Assembly (NCBI GenBank): GCA_938004375.1
Contig: CALKWH010000080.1
Span: forward strand, 1 to 22,218
DNA length: 22,218 nt
From: an uncultured Pseudomonadota bacterium
GTDB lineage: Bacteria; Myxococcota_A; Polyangia; HGW-17
Reading direction: 5' to 3'
The notes beneath the pieces are model-generated. The model was not told the origin of the DNA. It saw nothing but the letters and a program-made list of their open reading frames with translations, and searched no databases. The position numbers were made by a program, and so were the translations under genes. How positions within the stretch are numbered: position 1 is the first letter of the stretch; each line of letters opens with the position of its first letter. Below, one piece after another: positions 1 to 8,000 of the stretch.

Positions 1-1
1 C

Positions 2-49
2 TCCGTCTCCGCCGAGCACGTCCGCCAGGCGGACTCCGAGCTCATCTGA
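2..49 (+). CDS. C-terminal end of an unidentified CDS (partial)
   Basis: A frame open from the window edge ends at a TGA at 47-49 and encodes the tail SVSAEHVRQADSELI. Codon third positions are almost all G or C, as in the genes after 11.2 kb and unlike the genes in between. I infer that it is the end of a host gene lying to the left of the low-GC region. Fifteen residues are too few to name a family. The 'EHVRQA' type of ending occurs in some AAA+ ATPase lid domains, but that is only a resemblance. Confidence 0.4.
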   Translation, partial: SVSAEHVRQADSELI

Positions 50-147
50 CCGCCGCGGCTTGAGAACGGCAGCACCCGCGCCTCATCCGCCCATTCTGAC
101 TCGACTATCAAATCAATCAGAAAAATTCCCTCAGCCCATTGCAAAAT

Positions 148-294
148 TCAACAAAGGGATGCCCCCTGGGACTGGATGGGTACCCCTGCTTTTAGGGAGA
201 CACCGATGTTACCACCTTTTGAAGTATCAGACCCCGAAACTTTATTGGGATCACTTTCAAGAACGGGATTATCTTTATCTGTTTCGTCACTCAT
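148..294 (-). CDS. 48-aa small protein; candidate precursor peptide
   Basis: The ORF starts with ATG at 294-292 and stops with TGA at 150-148. GGGAG at 305-301, six bases before the ATG, is the best ribosome-binding site in this non-coding-looking stretch. The first half is acidic and polar (MSDETDKDNPVLESDPNK). It is followed by a Gly-Gly pair at residues 27-28 and a 20-residue tail, NIGVSLKAGVPIQSQGASLC, ending in the only cysteine. It lies on the same strand as the five-gene operon, 243 bases after its last stop. An acidic leader, a GG and a short tail next to a radical SAM gene is a layout seen in RiPP precursors, so this is a candidate substrate; that role is inference. No family is recognised, and it could equally be a small unrelated protein or a chance ORF. 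Confidence 0.5.
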   Translation of the reverse strand: MSDETDKDNPVLESDPNKVSGSDTSKGGNIGVSLKAGVPIQSQGASLC

Positions 295-537
295 TGAAGA
301 CTCCCTTTGCGGTTATGCTCCCAAAGCCTGCATGATGGCAAGATTATCCCGGCGACATTCAACGATCCCATCCATTACCAGATTTAATGGAAGAGGGTAA
401 TATCTATATAGGACCGTTCATGCACGTTTTGGCCTCCAGAGAGTACTATCTCCGAGGGTCAGACGGATGTCAAGGAACAGGGATTGCGTGTCATTCGACA
501 CTGGTAGGCATCGTCGATCCTCAAGTCGTGCCATATC
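295..537. other. Intergenic region after the PHP gene
   Basis: These 243 bases separate the end of the PHP phosphoesterase gene from the small ORF. I see no stable hairpin with a T-run, so there is no visible terminator for the operon. Short minus-strand ORFs exist (38 codons at 534-418, and a 20-codon one around 380-320), but neither has a usable ribosome-binding site. The region may simply be a leader or spacer for the small ORF. Confidence 0.4.
343..371 (-). promoter_or_regulatory. Possible promoter of the 48-aa ORF
   Basis: On the minus strand a GATAAT hexamer (348-343) matches the sigma-70 -10 box in five of six bases. It is preceded after 17 bases by ATGGGA (371-366), which matches the -35 consensus in only three of six. 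The -10 lies about 50 bases upstream of the ATG at 294. The weak -35 makes this a tentative call. Confidence 0.22.
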
Positions 538-1356
538 TCATGCGTCATGCATATGTGCCCGCTCGCGCAATTGCTCCAATTGTTCATAAGGAGTCGGGTT
601 CTGCGTCAAATGGGCCTCGACATGGGCATCGTTGCTGGTGACTTGCAACAAACCACAGGACAACGCCAACAGTGCGGCGTGTTTTTGCTGGTCAAAGCCA
701 TGCTTACGTGTGATGACCTCAACGCCTGAGAACGGAAATGCCTTCAGGAAAGAGCAAACCTTCAGGGCATCCTGCTCCAGACGGAAGCTTTTTCCTGGAT
801 GTGCCAGGATGAAAATGCCCTTGACCAGTGGAAGCATCTCTTCTCCGGGAATGCCAGAAATTCGAAACTCCGGATTGGCTGAGTTGATAAACCGATAGCG
901 AAAAGACTTGGCATCTGAAATGCCGTATTGTTTCAGTTTCCGTTCATTGAATGGGTGCGCTAACACCGCGTCGGCGATATCCCATTTCGTGTGCATCTCA
1001 TGTGCCATAAAACTGGATCCATCAAGCCGGAAGCCTTCTTTTTCCAGGTAGTTGAGAATCCGCTGGACCCTTTGACTGCGCTGGCGCTGGATGATGGCCA
1101 AAGCATCGAAAAAGCCGCTCAATGGACGCGGTTCGAGCACAAGCACATGGGCGATTTTTCCGGCGATGACGACGGTCAATTCGATGCCGGATATGACTTC
1201 TATCCCATATTCGATCAAATATCGAAAAGCATCGATTGGACTCAGATAATCATGGTCGGTGATTGCCACAAATCCCAGGTCGTTGCGAAGGATCATGTCC
1301 GGCGTGACTTCACCATCGGAATACCTTGTGTGAACATGTAACTGCCCCGGTTTCAT
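538..1356 (-). CDS. PHP-domain phosphoesterase, TrpH/RNase AM-like
   Basis: The 272-aa product is a PHP-fold metal-dependent phosphoesterase. It shows the ordered metal ligands of the family: HVHT (H7, H9), D14, TDHD (D34/H35), E59, H70, HPG (H186), H219 and the NDAH pair (D243/H245). The length, the AITDHD motif and the 'GIEL...HVL' segment are closest to the TrpH/YciV (RNase AM) group, whose members hydrolyse nucleoside 3',5'-bisphosphates and trim RNA 5' ends. Substrate assignment is by resemblance only. The ATG overlaps the stop of the radical SAM gene by four bases (ATGA at 1356-1353), so translation is probably coupled. It is the last gene of the five-gene operon. A histidinol-phosphatase-like or other phosphatase role is an alternative. 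Confidence 0.85.
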   Translation of the reverse strand: MKPGQLHVHTRYSDGEVTPDMILRNDLGFVAITDHDYLSPIDAFRYLIEYGIEVISGIELTVVIAGKIAHVLVLEPRPLSGFFDALAIIQRQRSQRVQRILNYLEKEGFRLDGSSFMAHEMHTKWDIADAVLAHPFNERKLKQYGISDAKSFRYRFINSANPEFRISGIPGEEMLPLVKGIFILAHPGKSFRLEQDALKVCSFLKAFPFSGVEVITRKHGFDQQKHAALLALSCGLLQVTSNDAHVEAHLTQNPTPYEQLEQLRERAHMHDA

Positions 1357-2645
1357 GAGGGTTCATTCAGCAATTCTGCGAAACGCATTTGAGCCCATGC
1401 TTCGACACCCGGTGGCCGAAGTATGAGATTGAGAACGGTGGCATCCGGCAATTCACCGGCGGGAAGAAAGCACTTTCGATCGTAACGGACCAGGTCCAGT
1501 TGTTCCAGTTCACCCAGCGACAGGCCAAGCAAATGGTGAAACGGGGTATAGGTCGATACCCGGGGGATCAATCCCATCCTCAGGACGGTCAGGTAGGCAT
1601 GCAACAGGTCCAGTTCGGTTTGTCCGGGCATGCCAGCCATCAGATAGGCTTTTCCAGGCAGCCCGTTCTCTCGCAACAGTGCCGCCACCTGCTCAAGTTG
1701 GGTGAGAGAGACTTTGACTTCGCAAGCCGTTGGGACGGCGTCAATCGACAGGTGTTCCACGCCGACTCCAATTCTTCGGCAGCCGGCATGCGCCATTTGA
1801 CGGACCAGCGCAGGAGTCAACGAATCGGCCCTGACACAGCATGTCCAATCAAAGCGACACCCCGAGGCTCGATATTCCTGGCAGAAGCGCTCAACCCAGT
1901 CCGGTGCTGCACAAAAATCCGTGGCATGCATTTGAACGCAGTCGAATCCATGGGTGTGTACCGCTACGTCCGTCCAAGCCAGGAGTTGGTCGGGGGGACG
2001 TCGACGATCCCTGTGCCCTTCGTAGCGGGGGGCATCGCAGTAACCGCATTCCCGGTGGGAGCATCCCCTGGAGGGATAGACGCTCAATTCAAATGGAATG
2101 CCTTTGATCCGCGCAATCCGGCGATAATCTTCAAGCGGAAGGCAATCCAGCGAAGGGAACCCCCATTCACAGGGAGAGAGCCATTCCCCGCCTTCGATTG
2201 TGTCCCGTCGATGGGCACACCAAAGACCGCGAGGTACCGGACCTCCTTCAAGGTGGTTCAGGTATCCAAGCAGAGCGGCCTCGGGATCTCCCGTCAAACA
2301 GACGGCGTCAAAAGGCCATCGAGTAAAAAACGGGGGAATACAGGCAGGTCCTTTTCCATAGGCCAGGATCCGGGCTTGCGGTTGAAGCGCCCGTGCCATG
2401 CTCGCCAAGCGGACAGTATCCGAAGAGGCTGAGACATCGGAATAGAAAACGAGTACATCGATCCCTTCGGAAATCCGCCTCAGCAAGGACCATTCAATTT
2501 CACAGGCGAGACAGTCGATGAACGCAAGGGAATCTTGGGGTCTTTTGCGGGATAAGAACCCCAGGACTTCTCCGACATCGGTATATCGGTAGTGCAGGGT
2601 ATGATTGAAACGACTTCCGGATGGTGCGACCAGCAGGATGTTCAT
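1353..2645 (-). CDS. Radical SAM protein with N-terminal B12-binding-like domain
   Basis: The product is 430 aa. Residues 1-135 (MNILLVAPSG...) have the alternating layout of a B12-binding Rossmann domain but lack the DxHxxG cobalt-ligand motif. The radical SAM domain begins near residue 185 with PSRGCSHRECGYCDAP. Cysteines 195, 200 and 203 give Cx4Cx2C instead of the usual Cx3Cx2C; I checked this on the DNA at 2031-2062. Downstream motifs fit the fold: 'RIGVGVEHLS' corresponds to the GxES strand and 'LMAGMPGQT' to the glycine-rich SAM strand. I chose the start at 2645 because ATG overlaps the previous TGA (ATGA, 2645-2642), rather than the in-frame GTG at 2651. Such enzymes methylate, rearrange or couple unactivated carbons; the substrate is unknown. 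The neighbours suggest a modified peptide, sugar or nucleotide. Confidence 0.85.
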   Translation of the reverse strand: MNILLVAPSGSRFNHTLHYRYTDVGEVLGFLSRKRPQDSLAFIDCLACEIEWSLLRRISEGIDVLVFYSDVSASSDTVRLASMARALQPQARILAYGKGPACIPPFFTRWPFDAVCLTGDPEAALLGYLNHLEGGPVPRGLWCAHRRDTIEGGEWLSPCEWGFPSLDCLPLEDYRRIARIKGIPFELSVYPSRGCSHRECGYCDAPRYEGHRDRRRPPDQLLAWTDVAVHTHGFDCVQMHATDFCAAPDWVERFCQEYRASGCRFDWTCCVRADSLTPALVRQMAHAGCRRIGVGVEHLSIDAVPTACEVKVSLTQLEQVAALLRENGLPGKAYLMAGMPGQTELDLLHAYLTVLRMGLIPRVSTYTPFHHLLGLSLGELEQLDLVRYDRKCFLPAGELPDATVLNLILRPPGVEAWAQMRFAELLNEPS

Positions 2646-3859
2646 GCGCACTTCTGTATGACTTTTTGAAGATCAGAACGCAAGAGGGGAGATGATTCTT
2701 CTGCCAGATTTTGTATCCAGAAGGCAATACGATCTTTGGGCGGCCTTCGTTTCCAACTCGCATGGAACAGGCATCGACGGCGAAACAACGGGCGCGAATG
2801 TGGGCCACCAGCGGACTCGAGCAATGCGCGAATCATGAGCGCCGGGGTTGCACGGTTGAAAGCCAGTCCCATGCGGATCATCGGATGCTCTGAGGCAAAG
2901 GTCGTCAAGGCGGACAGTAAGTACTCCTCGGATTCGCACCAGGCCAATGCAGTCATTCGCGTCACGTCGCCCGCGTCAATGGCCCGGATCTTTTCAGCCC
3001 GAGTTGACCCAACGAACTGAACGATATCCTCGGAATCAATTCCCAACTCCTGAAACCGGACATGATAGAGATCTTTCAGCGCCAGGGAGAGAGGGGGAAC
3101 CGATTGCTCAAGTTGCATCAACCATTGGCACGCCTCATCCCGGCACAACTTCCCCCATGGTTCATTCACCGGAAAGCAACCATCATGGGAGGCTGATGTC
3201 GGAACGCAACGGGCGAATCGCAACCGTTGAACGAATTGAAGGATGAATGTGATTCGCTCGCCGGGAAATCCACCTTCGTTCATCAGGTTTCCCAGCCAAT
3301 CGATCGGTTCCTCGCTGAAACTGGGTAGTCCGGTTTGTGTGATGTGCTTCATCAACCAAAGGGCGCGCAGTGCGCCAGGATGCGTCCGCAGGTTGTGTCG
3401 CGTGGGGGTAAGACGGCATGCCAGATACTCGAAAAAGGATTCCAGCAGATGGGAACGACGGCAATCCGATTCAAGGCAGGTTTGGATGATCTGCAACCGC
3501 AAAGGATTTGACGCGGAACCCAACCAGAGTGCGACACGCCAGTACGGGTCATCAATCGCACCGGGAAGAAGTTGCAAACTGATGCTCAGTGGTGGATGAG
3601 GAACAGGCAACCGGTCCCATGCCTGTTTCAGTTGAGCGGCGAGCTCTTCTCCGATGGCAACATTGGGTGCCAGAACATGCAGGTCAAGATCGGAATGGAC
3701 CGTGAAACTTCCGAAATCAGCCGCTGACCCACACAGTAAAAACCCGCAGGGGTGTCCTCCCTGAGGCAGACCGGCGACCTGTGTCGCCAGTGCCGTGACG
3801 GCCACGCGCCGGGCTGTTTCACACGCCTGATCGAGTGTCATCTTTCGCTCAAACTTCAT
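2642..3859 (-). CDS. Nucleotidyltransferase-fold (polymerase-beta superfamily) protein
   Basis: The product is 405 aa. Near the N-terminus it has the GS-x11-DxD signature of the polymerase-beta nucleotidyltransferase fold: GSAADFGS at 44-51 and SDLDLHVL at 56-63, with D57 and D59 as the metal-binding pair. The family includes GlnD, aminoglycoside nucleotidyltransferases and MNT proteins, which move NMP from an NTP to a hydroxyl or phosphate. The strand that should carry the third carboxylate reads 'LSISLQLLPG' with no Asp or Glu, so activity is uncertain. The remaining roughly 300 residues are helical with no motif I recognise. The start ATG overlaps the stop of the glycosyltransferase gene (ATGA, 3859-3856). 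An alternative in-frame ATG lies at 3841. Possible roles are nucleotidylation of a product, self-resistance or regulation; none is established. Confidence 0.7.
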   Translation of the reverse strand: MKFERKMTLDQACETARRVAVTALATQVAGLPQGGHPCGFLLCGSAADFGSFTVHSDLDLHVLAPNVAIGEELAAQLKQAWDRLPVPHPPLSISLQLLPGAIDDPYWRVALWLGSASNPLRLQIIQTCLESDCRRSHLLESFFEYLACRLTPTRHNLRTHPGALRALWLMKHITQTGLPSFSEEPIDWLGNLMNEGGFPGERITFILQFVQRLRFARCVPTSASHDGCFPVNEPWGKLCRDEACQWLMQLEQSVPPLSLALKDLYHVRFQELGIDSEDIVQFVGSTRAEKIRAIDAGDVTRMTALAWCESEEYLLSALTTFASEHPMIRMGLAFNRATPALMIRALLESAGGPHSRPLFRRRCLFHASWKRRPPKDRIAFWIQNLAEESSPLLRSDLQKVIQKCA

Positions 3860-5016
3860 CTGACCTCGCGCAATCTGGTAAATAAATTATGATACAATTG
3901 TGCGACATGGTGGATGTCGTGATTTGAGACGATATGAGGCCTCAGGCAGTCCCGAGCGTACCGGCGGTATGTGTCGGGATTTAGGTTCAGCATCTTCAAG
4001 CATCGGATGACGTCAGATGTATTGCGTTCTTCCACCAACATGCCCGACTTCGGTGTCGTGATGACATCTTCATATCCAGAGATTGCCGTGACAACTGGGT
4101 AGAGACCGCAAGCCGATGCTTCCAGAAATGCATTGGAAAGACCTTCCCTGGAAGTGGGCGCCAAAAAAAAGTCGGCGGCCTGGTAACAGGATGCCAAGTC
4201 TTCGTCCCTCGAGAACGGCCCAATAAACTTCACGTTACGCAGGTCTTCACGCATCAGGCGCACAATACCCGCATCGTAGTGTTTGTGGATCTTGCCGACC
4301 AGCACCAATTGGGCCCAATCTCCAAAATGTCTCTCCATGTCCAGCCAGGCGCCATAAATCACATCGAGATTTTTCTTTTCCGCGAATCGGCCGGAAAAGA
4401 TGACGAGTGGTCGAGAAGTGTCCAAACCCAGACGGCGGCGGATCCTTGTCTGCGTTTCCTCCGTCACAGGCGCGAAAAGCCGGGTGTCGACACCATTGGG
4501 AATCAGTTCCAATTGGCCATTGAATCCTGAAAGATATTGATAGTCATGCCAAATTCTATACGAGGTGCAGACAATGGCGTCCAGGTCTCGCAAAATCTGG
4601 CTTGCTTCCTGCTTCTCCAGACGTGCGAGCACACGAATCAGTTTGCCAGCTGTGGTCTCCTTCAGGACAAGCTTGGCTGTTGGAAATAGAGTTTTCATTC
4701 TTGAAAACGCAGTCGGAGTTTTCAGCATGAAGTGGCTGCCAAGGTATATGATATCAACTGCGCCAACTGACTCGAGTTTTTTCATGACATCATTGTATAA
4801 ATAGAAATCTTCCCTACCATCATTTGTTATCGTGGCACCATCTGTTGTTGGCGCCAACAACTGCAAATCGTGATGAGCCGACAAGGCCTTACATAACCGA
4901 GCCAGTGATCGTTCGGCGCCACCGAGGGAATCGATCGGGCGACCCGAAATTGCCACTATTCGAAGCCGCTCGTCGTGGATGGAGGGAATCAATAATAATA
5001 CTCCATAAATATTCAC
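3856..5016 (-). CDS. Glycosyltransferase family 4 (GT-B fold)
   Basis: The product is a 386-aa retaining glycosyltransferase of the GT4 type. The acceptor side contains 'SGRPIDSLGGAERS', the typical GGAE loop near residue 33. The linker before the donor domain has 'IPNGVDTRLF' (about 172-181) and 'FSGRFAEKKN' (about 207-216). The EX7E motif of donor binding is EGLSNAFLE, with E291 and E299. I chose the GTG at 5016 because GTGA (5016-5013) overlaps the upstream stop, the same 4-base arrangement as the other three junctions. The open frame extends to an ATG at 5148, but that would overlap the upstream gene by 136 bases. No membrane segment is evident beyond a short hydrophobic start, so it is probably cytoplasmic or membrane-peripheral. 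It would transfer a sugar from an NDP-sugar to an unknown acceptor. Confidence 0.88.
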   Translation of the reverse strand: MNIYGVLLLIPSIHDERLRIVAISGRPIDSLGGAERSLARLCKALSAHHDLQLLAPTTDGATITNDGREDFYLYNDVMKKLESVGAVDIIYLGSHFMLKTPTAFSRMKTLFPTAKLVLKETTAGKLIRVLARLEKQEASQILRDLDAIVCTSYRIWHDYQYLSGFNGQLELIPNGVDTRLFAPVTEETQTRIRRRLGLDTSRPLVIFSGRFAEKKNLDVIYGAWLDMERHFGDWAQLVLVGKIHKHYDAGIVRLMREDLRNVKFIGPFSRDEDLASCYQAADFFLAPTSREGLSNAFLEASACGLYPVVTAISGYEDVITTPKSGMLVEERNTSDVIRCLKMLNLNPDTYRRYARDCLRPHIVSNHDIHHVAQLYHNLFTRLREVR

Positions 5017-8000
5017 ATAGGGAGCAAATCGAGCGCGAAAATTACATACTTTTTCACGCCATCGTCCAGTTTCAGGTTTTTGGTTTTTTCCTTGAAACGG
5101 TACTGGTACTTGCTGAGAAACCCAAGAATATTTCCATCGAAACACCAACTGTGGTATTGGCTGTATATGGCAGCCAATGCCAAAATATTTGGCTCATACA
5201 GTGCACCATCTGGATACTGTTCGAAACGATTCATCACTTCACCGGTCTCGGGATCACGAACTGCCCCGAGGGCTTTTTTCAGCAACTCCAGGGAGTATCG
5301 GGCGACTATTTCCGGATGTACCAGACGGTAATTTCTTTTGTGGAGATAGGATAAAATTAGAATAACATTTTCATTCCATATAGAGTTATTTATGTGTTGT
5401 TGAAGTAATTCGTCTAGCTTTATATCCCTATAAGTACTAAAGCATTTGTCATCGTGAGTCCGGAAAAAGGCTTCTTTTATGAATACTTCGCCGCAGCGGG
5501 GATCCTGCGTGTTTTTTAAAATGATGGGAAAAGCCTTCAGGATGAAATCAATGTGTGGATCGCCGTTCTCCGGATTCCTTTCCATTTGGGAGCTCTTTTG
5601 AGAGATGTCCAGCACCAGCGAGGAAAAAACATGGAAATAGTTGTAGCCTAGGTGAAACCATCGGGCCAGGTCTTTCTCCAGTAGTTCCCATACGTCTTTC
5701 GGTTCGTCCAGGTGAATTTCAATCATCAGAATCATCCGGTAGGCCTCGTTCAATATGTGCAAAGGGGGCGACGGGGATGACTCGACGAATACCTTTTCCC
5801 TGAACACCCTGGCCAGAACCTGCAGACTGCTTCTCGATTCTTTTTGAAGAGGCTTGAACTTATCCAATCTGGATTTGCATTCACCAATCTGATTAACCAA
5901 TTCGAGTATTTCCAATTGGGGCTTGTTGAAACAAGTGGTGATATTTTTCACATTCAAGTCAAAAATACGGTTTGCACGATTTATGTCGTTGTTCTGAAAA
6001 TAAAGGTCCACCAATCGCCATTGAGTGGAAATGATCGTGTTGTCACTGATGGGGCGTTTCGGGTCAAACAACTGGTTTTCATGAAACAGTAATAATTCCA
6101 TAAAAGGTGAACGGTCTGCAACGTATTGACTGGCTTCCATTAGGTTTTTCACGGATCGCACAAACTCCGGAATGAACTTCTTTGGATTGATAGGCGTCCA
6201 TTCATGGAGCAGTTTGGCAATTTGCTTGTTGATGCCGTATTTGAGGTTCTGCTCGGGGATTCGCTCGACGGCAATGGCCAATTGGCTGAGCAGGTCATCT
6301 TCGCTTGGATTCATCGATGCCAAAAAACAAGCGCTGAAAATGACTCGATACAGTTCCTCCTGTCTGTTGAATGAACGACTTTCCACATGAGAGTCAATTA
6401 ACTTATGAATGGCCTCAAAGAGCTCTGGACGAACCAGGGTTCGGTCTTTCAGGGTGCATTTTTGCAGTAACAATTGGCTGTCCAGGCTAAGGTATTTTCG
6501 CAGGGCTTGAGGTAATACTTGCTCTTGGTTCTTTTTTTCAAGGTAATACATTGATAGGAAATAATATTCAAGCAGATGGAACTGGTCCTGGCGGGGAGAT
6601 TCAACCATTCGGATTACATGGACGATATTAGAAAAAAGAACATAATATGAAGGGTGAACTAGTGCAATCATGTATTGAATCAGAATGCCGGTCTTCATCA
6701 TGATTAGAAAACATTCTTCGCGTTGATCCGAGGGATCCTTTTTCGTACAGTATCGGTTCAATAGACGTTTCAGGGATAAAAAGGCCGCGCCACGCGTGGA
6801 TGTCAGGAAGTTCTGATAGAATTGCAGATATAGACTTGCGACTTCTTGAAGCGAATATTTGGGATCTTCCGTGACTCGCAGGATTCGTTCATTGTTTAGG
6901 CGGATCAACCGCGTGTTCACATCGCGGTCCTTTTCCTGCAATTGCTTGGTGCACAATAGGTACAGTTTGCAAAGTAAAAGTGGATCCACTTCGTACACAT
7001 CTGGGTAAACCGGCAATTCCAGCAAGGGAGATGCCGCACTCACTGCCGTTTCGATTCCATTTTGGTTTTGCACACGAATTGAACTATAGAGCCACCGATA
7101 CAAGCAGGAGGCCAGTTTGCCCGGTTCTTGATTGTCAGTGGAGAAATAGTCATACTCTCGTTTGCTCCAGAAAAATGCGGCATATGCATCACCTGAAGTG
7201 TGGGCCGCCGCACCAGCGAATTCATAAAAGAGCACGAAGACATGTTCCATCGTGCGAGGGTCCAGTTGAAATTCCGTCAGATGTTTTCTTGCGATTTCAA
7301 AGAACTCGTGGGCCCGCTCAAGTTGTTGATTTCTCAAGTAAAAATACCCAACATGAAAAGCCCAGTTGAGCATTTTTTGCTGGAGGGCTGGGGGGCAGGG
7401 CGATTCGACGAATTTCCTTCGAATGGTTTGGATGCGCTGTTGGTTGTCGGGATCCATGAAGCGATTGGGAATTTCATGGAAAACCCATCCGATCGAGCGT
7501 TCGATTTCGGTGTCGGTGAACAACTCCTCTTGCCAGGTCGATTCAGTCAGGGGAGCGAGAGAGTTCAATAATCCGGCTTTCGCGGTGCTTGCCTCCAGCC
7601 ATCCGTCGATGTTCCTGCATCTGCTCGCTGCTTCGGTGTATAGGCTCCAGACCAATTGAAAGACCTGCCAATGTGATGGCAGTTCATGCTCCCCGGAAAA
7701 AAAGGCCTGCAGTAGTTGACTGGACATCGTCAATGCCTTTGCTATTTCAGCATTTTTGAGCAAAAGTATTAATATTTGACATTGAGTGTTCAGGTAAATG
7801 GTCTTCAACGGTCCATCATGGTCAGGCAGTTTCTCCAGAAGTTTGAATTTCTCTTCAATGAAAAATTCCATGGCATCGAAATTGTCTTTTTTAAAATATA
7901 TATAACTCAGTGCATCATAGATGAACAATGACTGTTCTTGGGAATAATATTGCCCGCCTGCGTATCGCTCCTGGACGGATATTGCCTCCTCCCAGGCTAG

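Noticed and set aside
60..335. 91-codon plus-strand ORF
   Set aside because: It has no ribosome-binding site, spans the composition boundary, and its content is Pro/His/Leu-rich without domain character. The opposite strand has the better small ORF.
418..534. 38-codon minus ORF three bases after the PHP stop
   Set aside because: It has no Shine-Dalgarno sequence and is in the same frame as the PHP gene, so it looks like read-out of the 3' flank.
5017..5148. ATG at 5148 as start of the glycosyltransferase
   Set aside because: It would overlap the TPR gene by 136 bases. The GTG at 5016 gives the same 4-base overlap as the other junctions.
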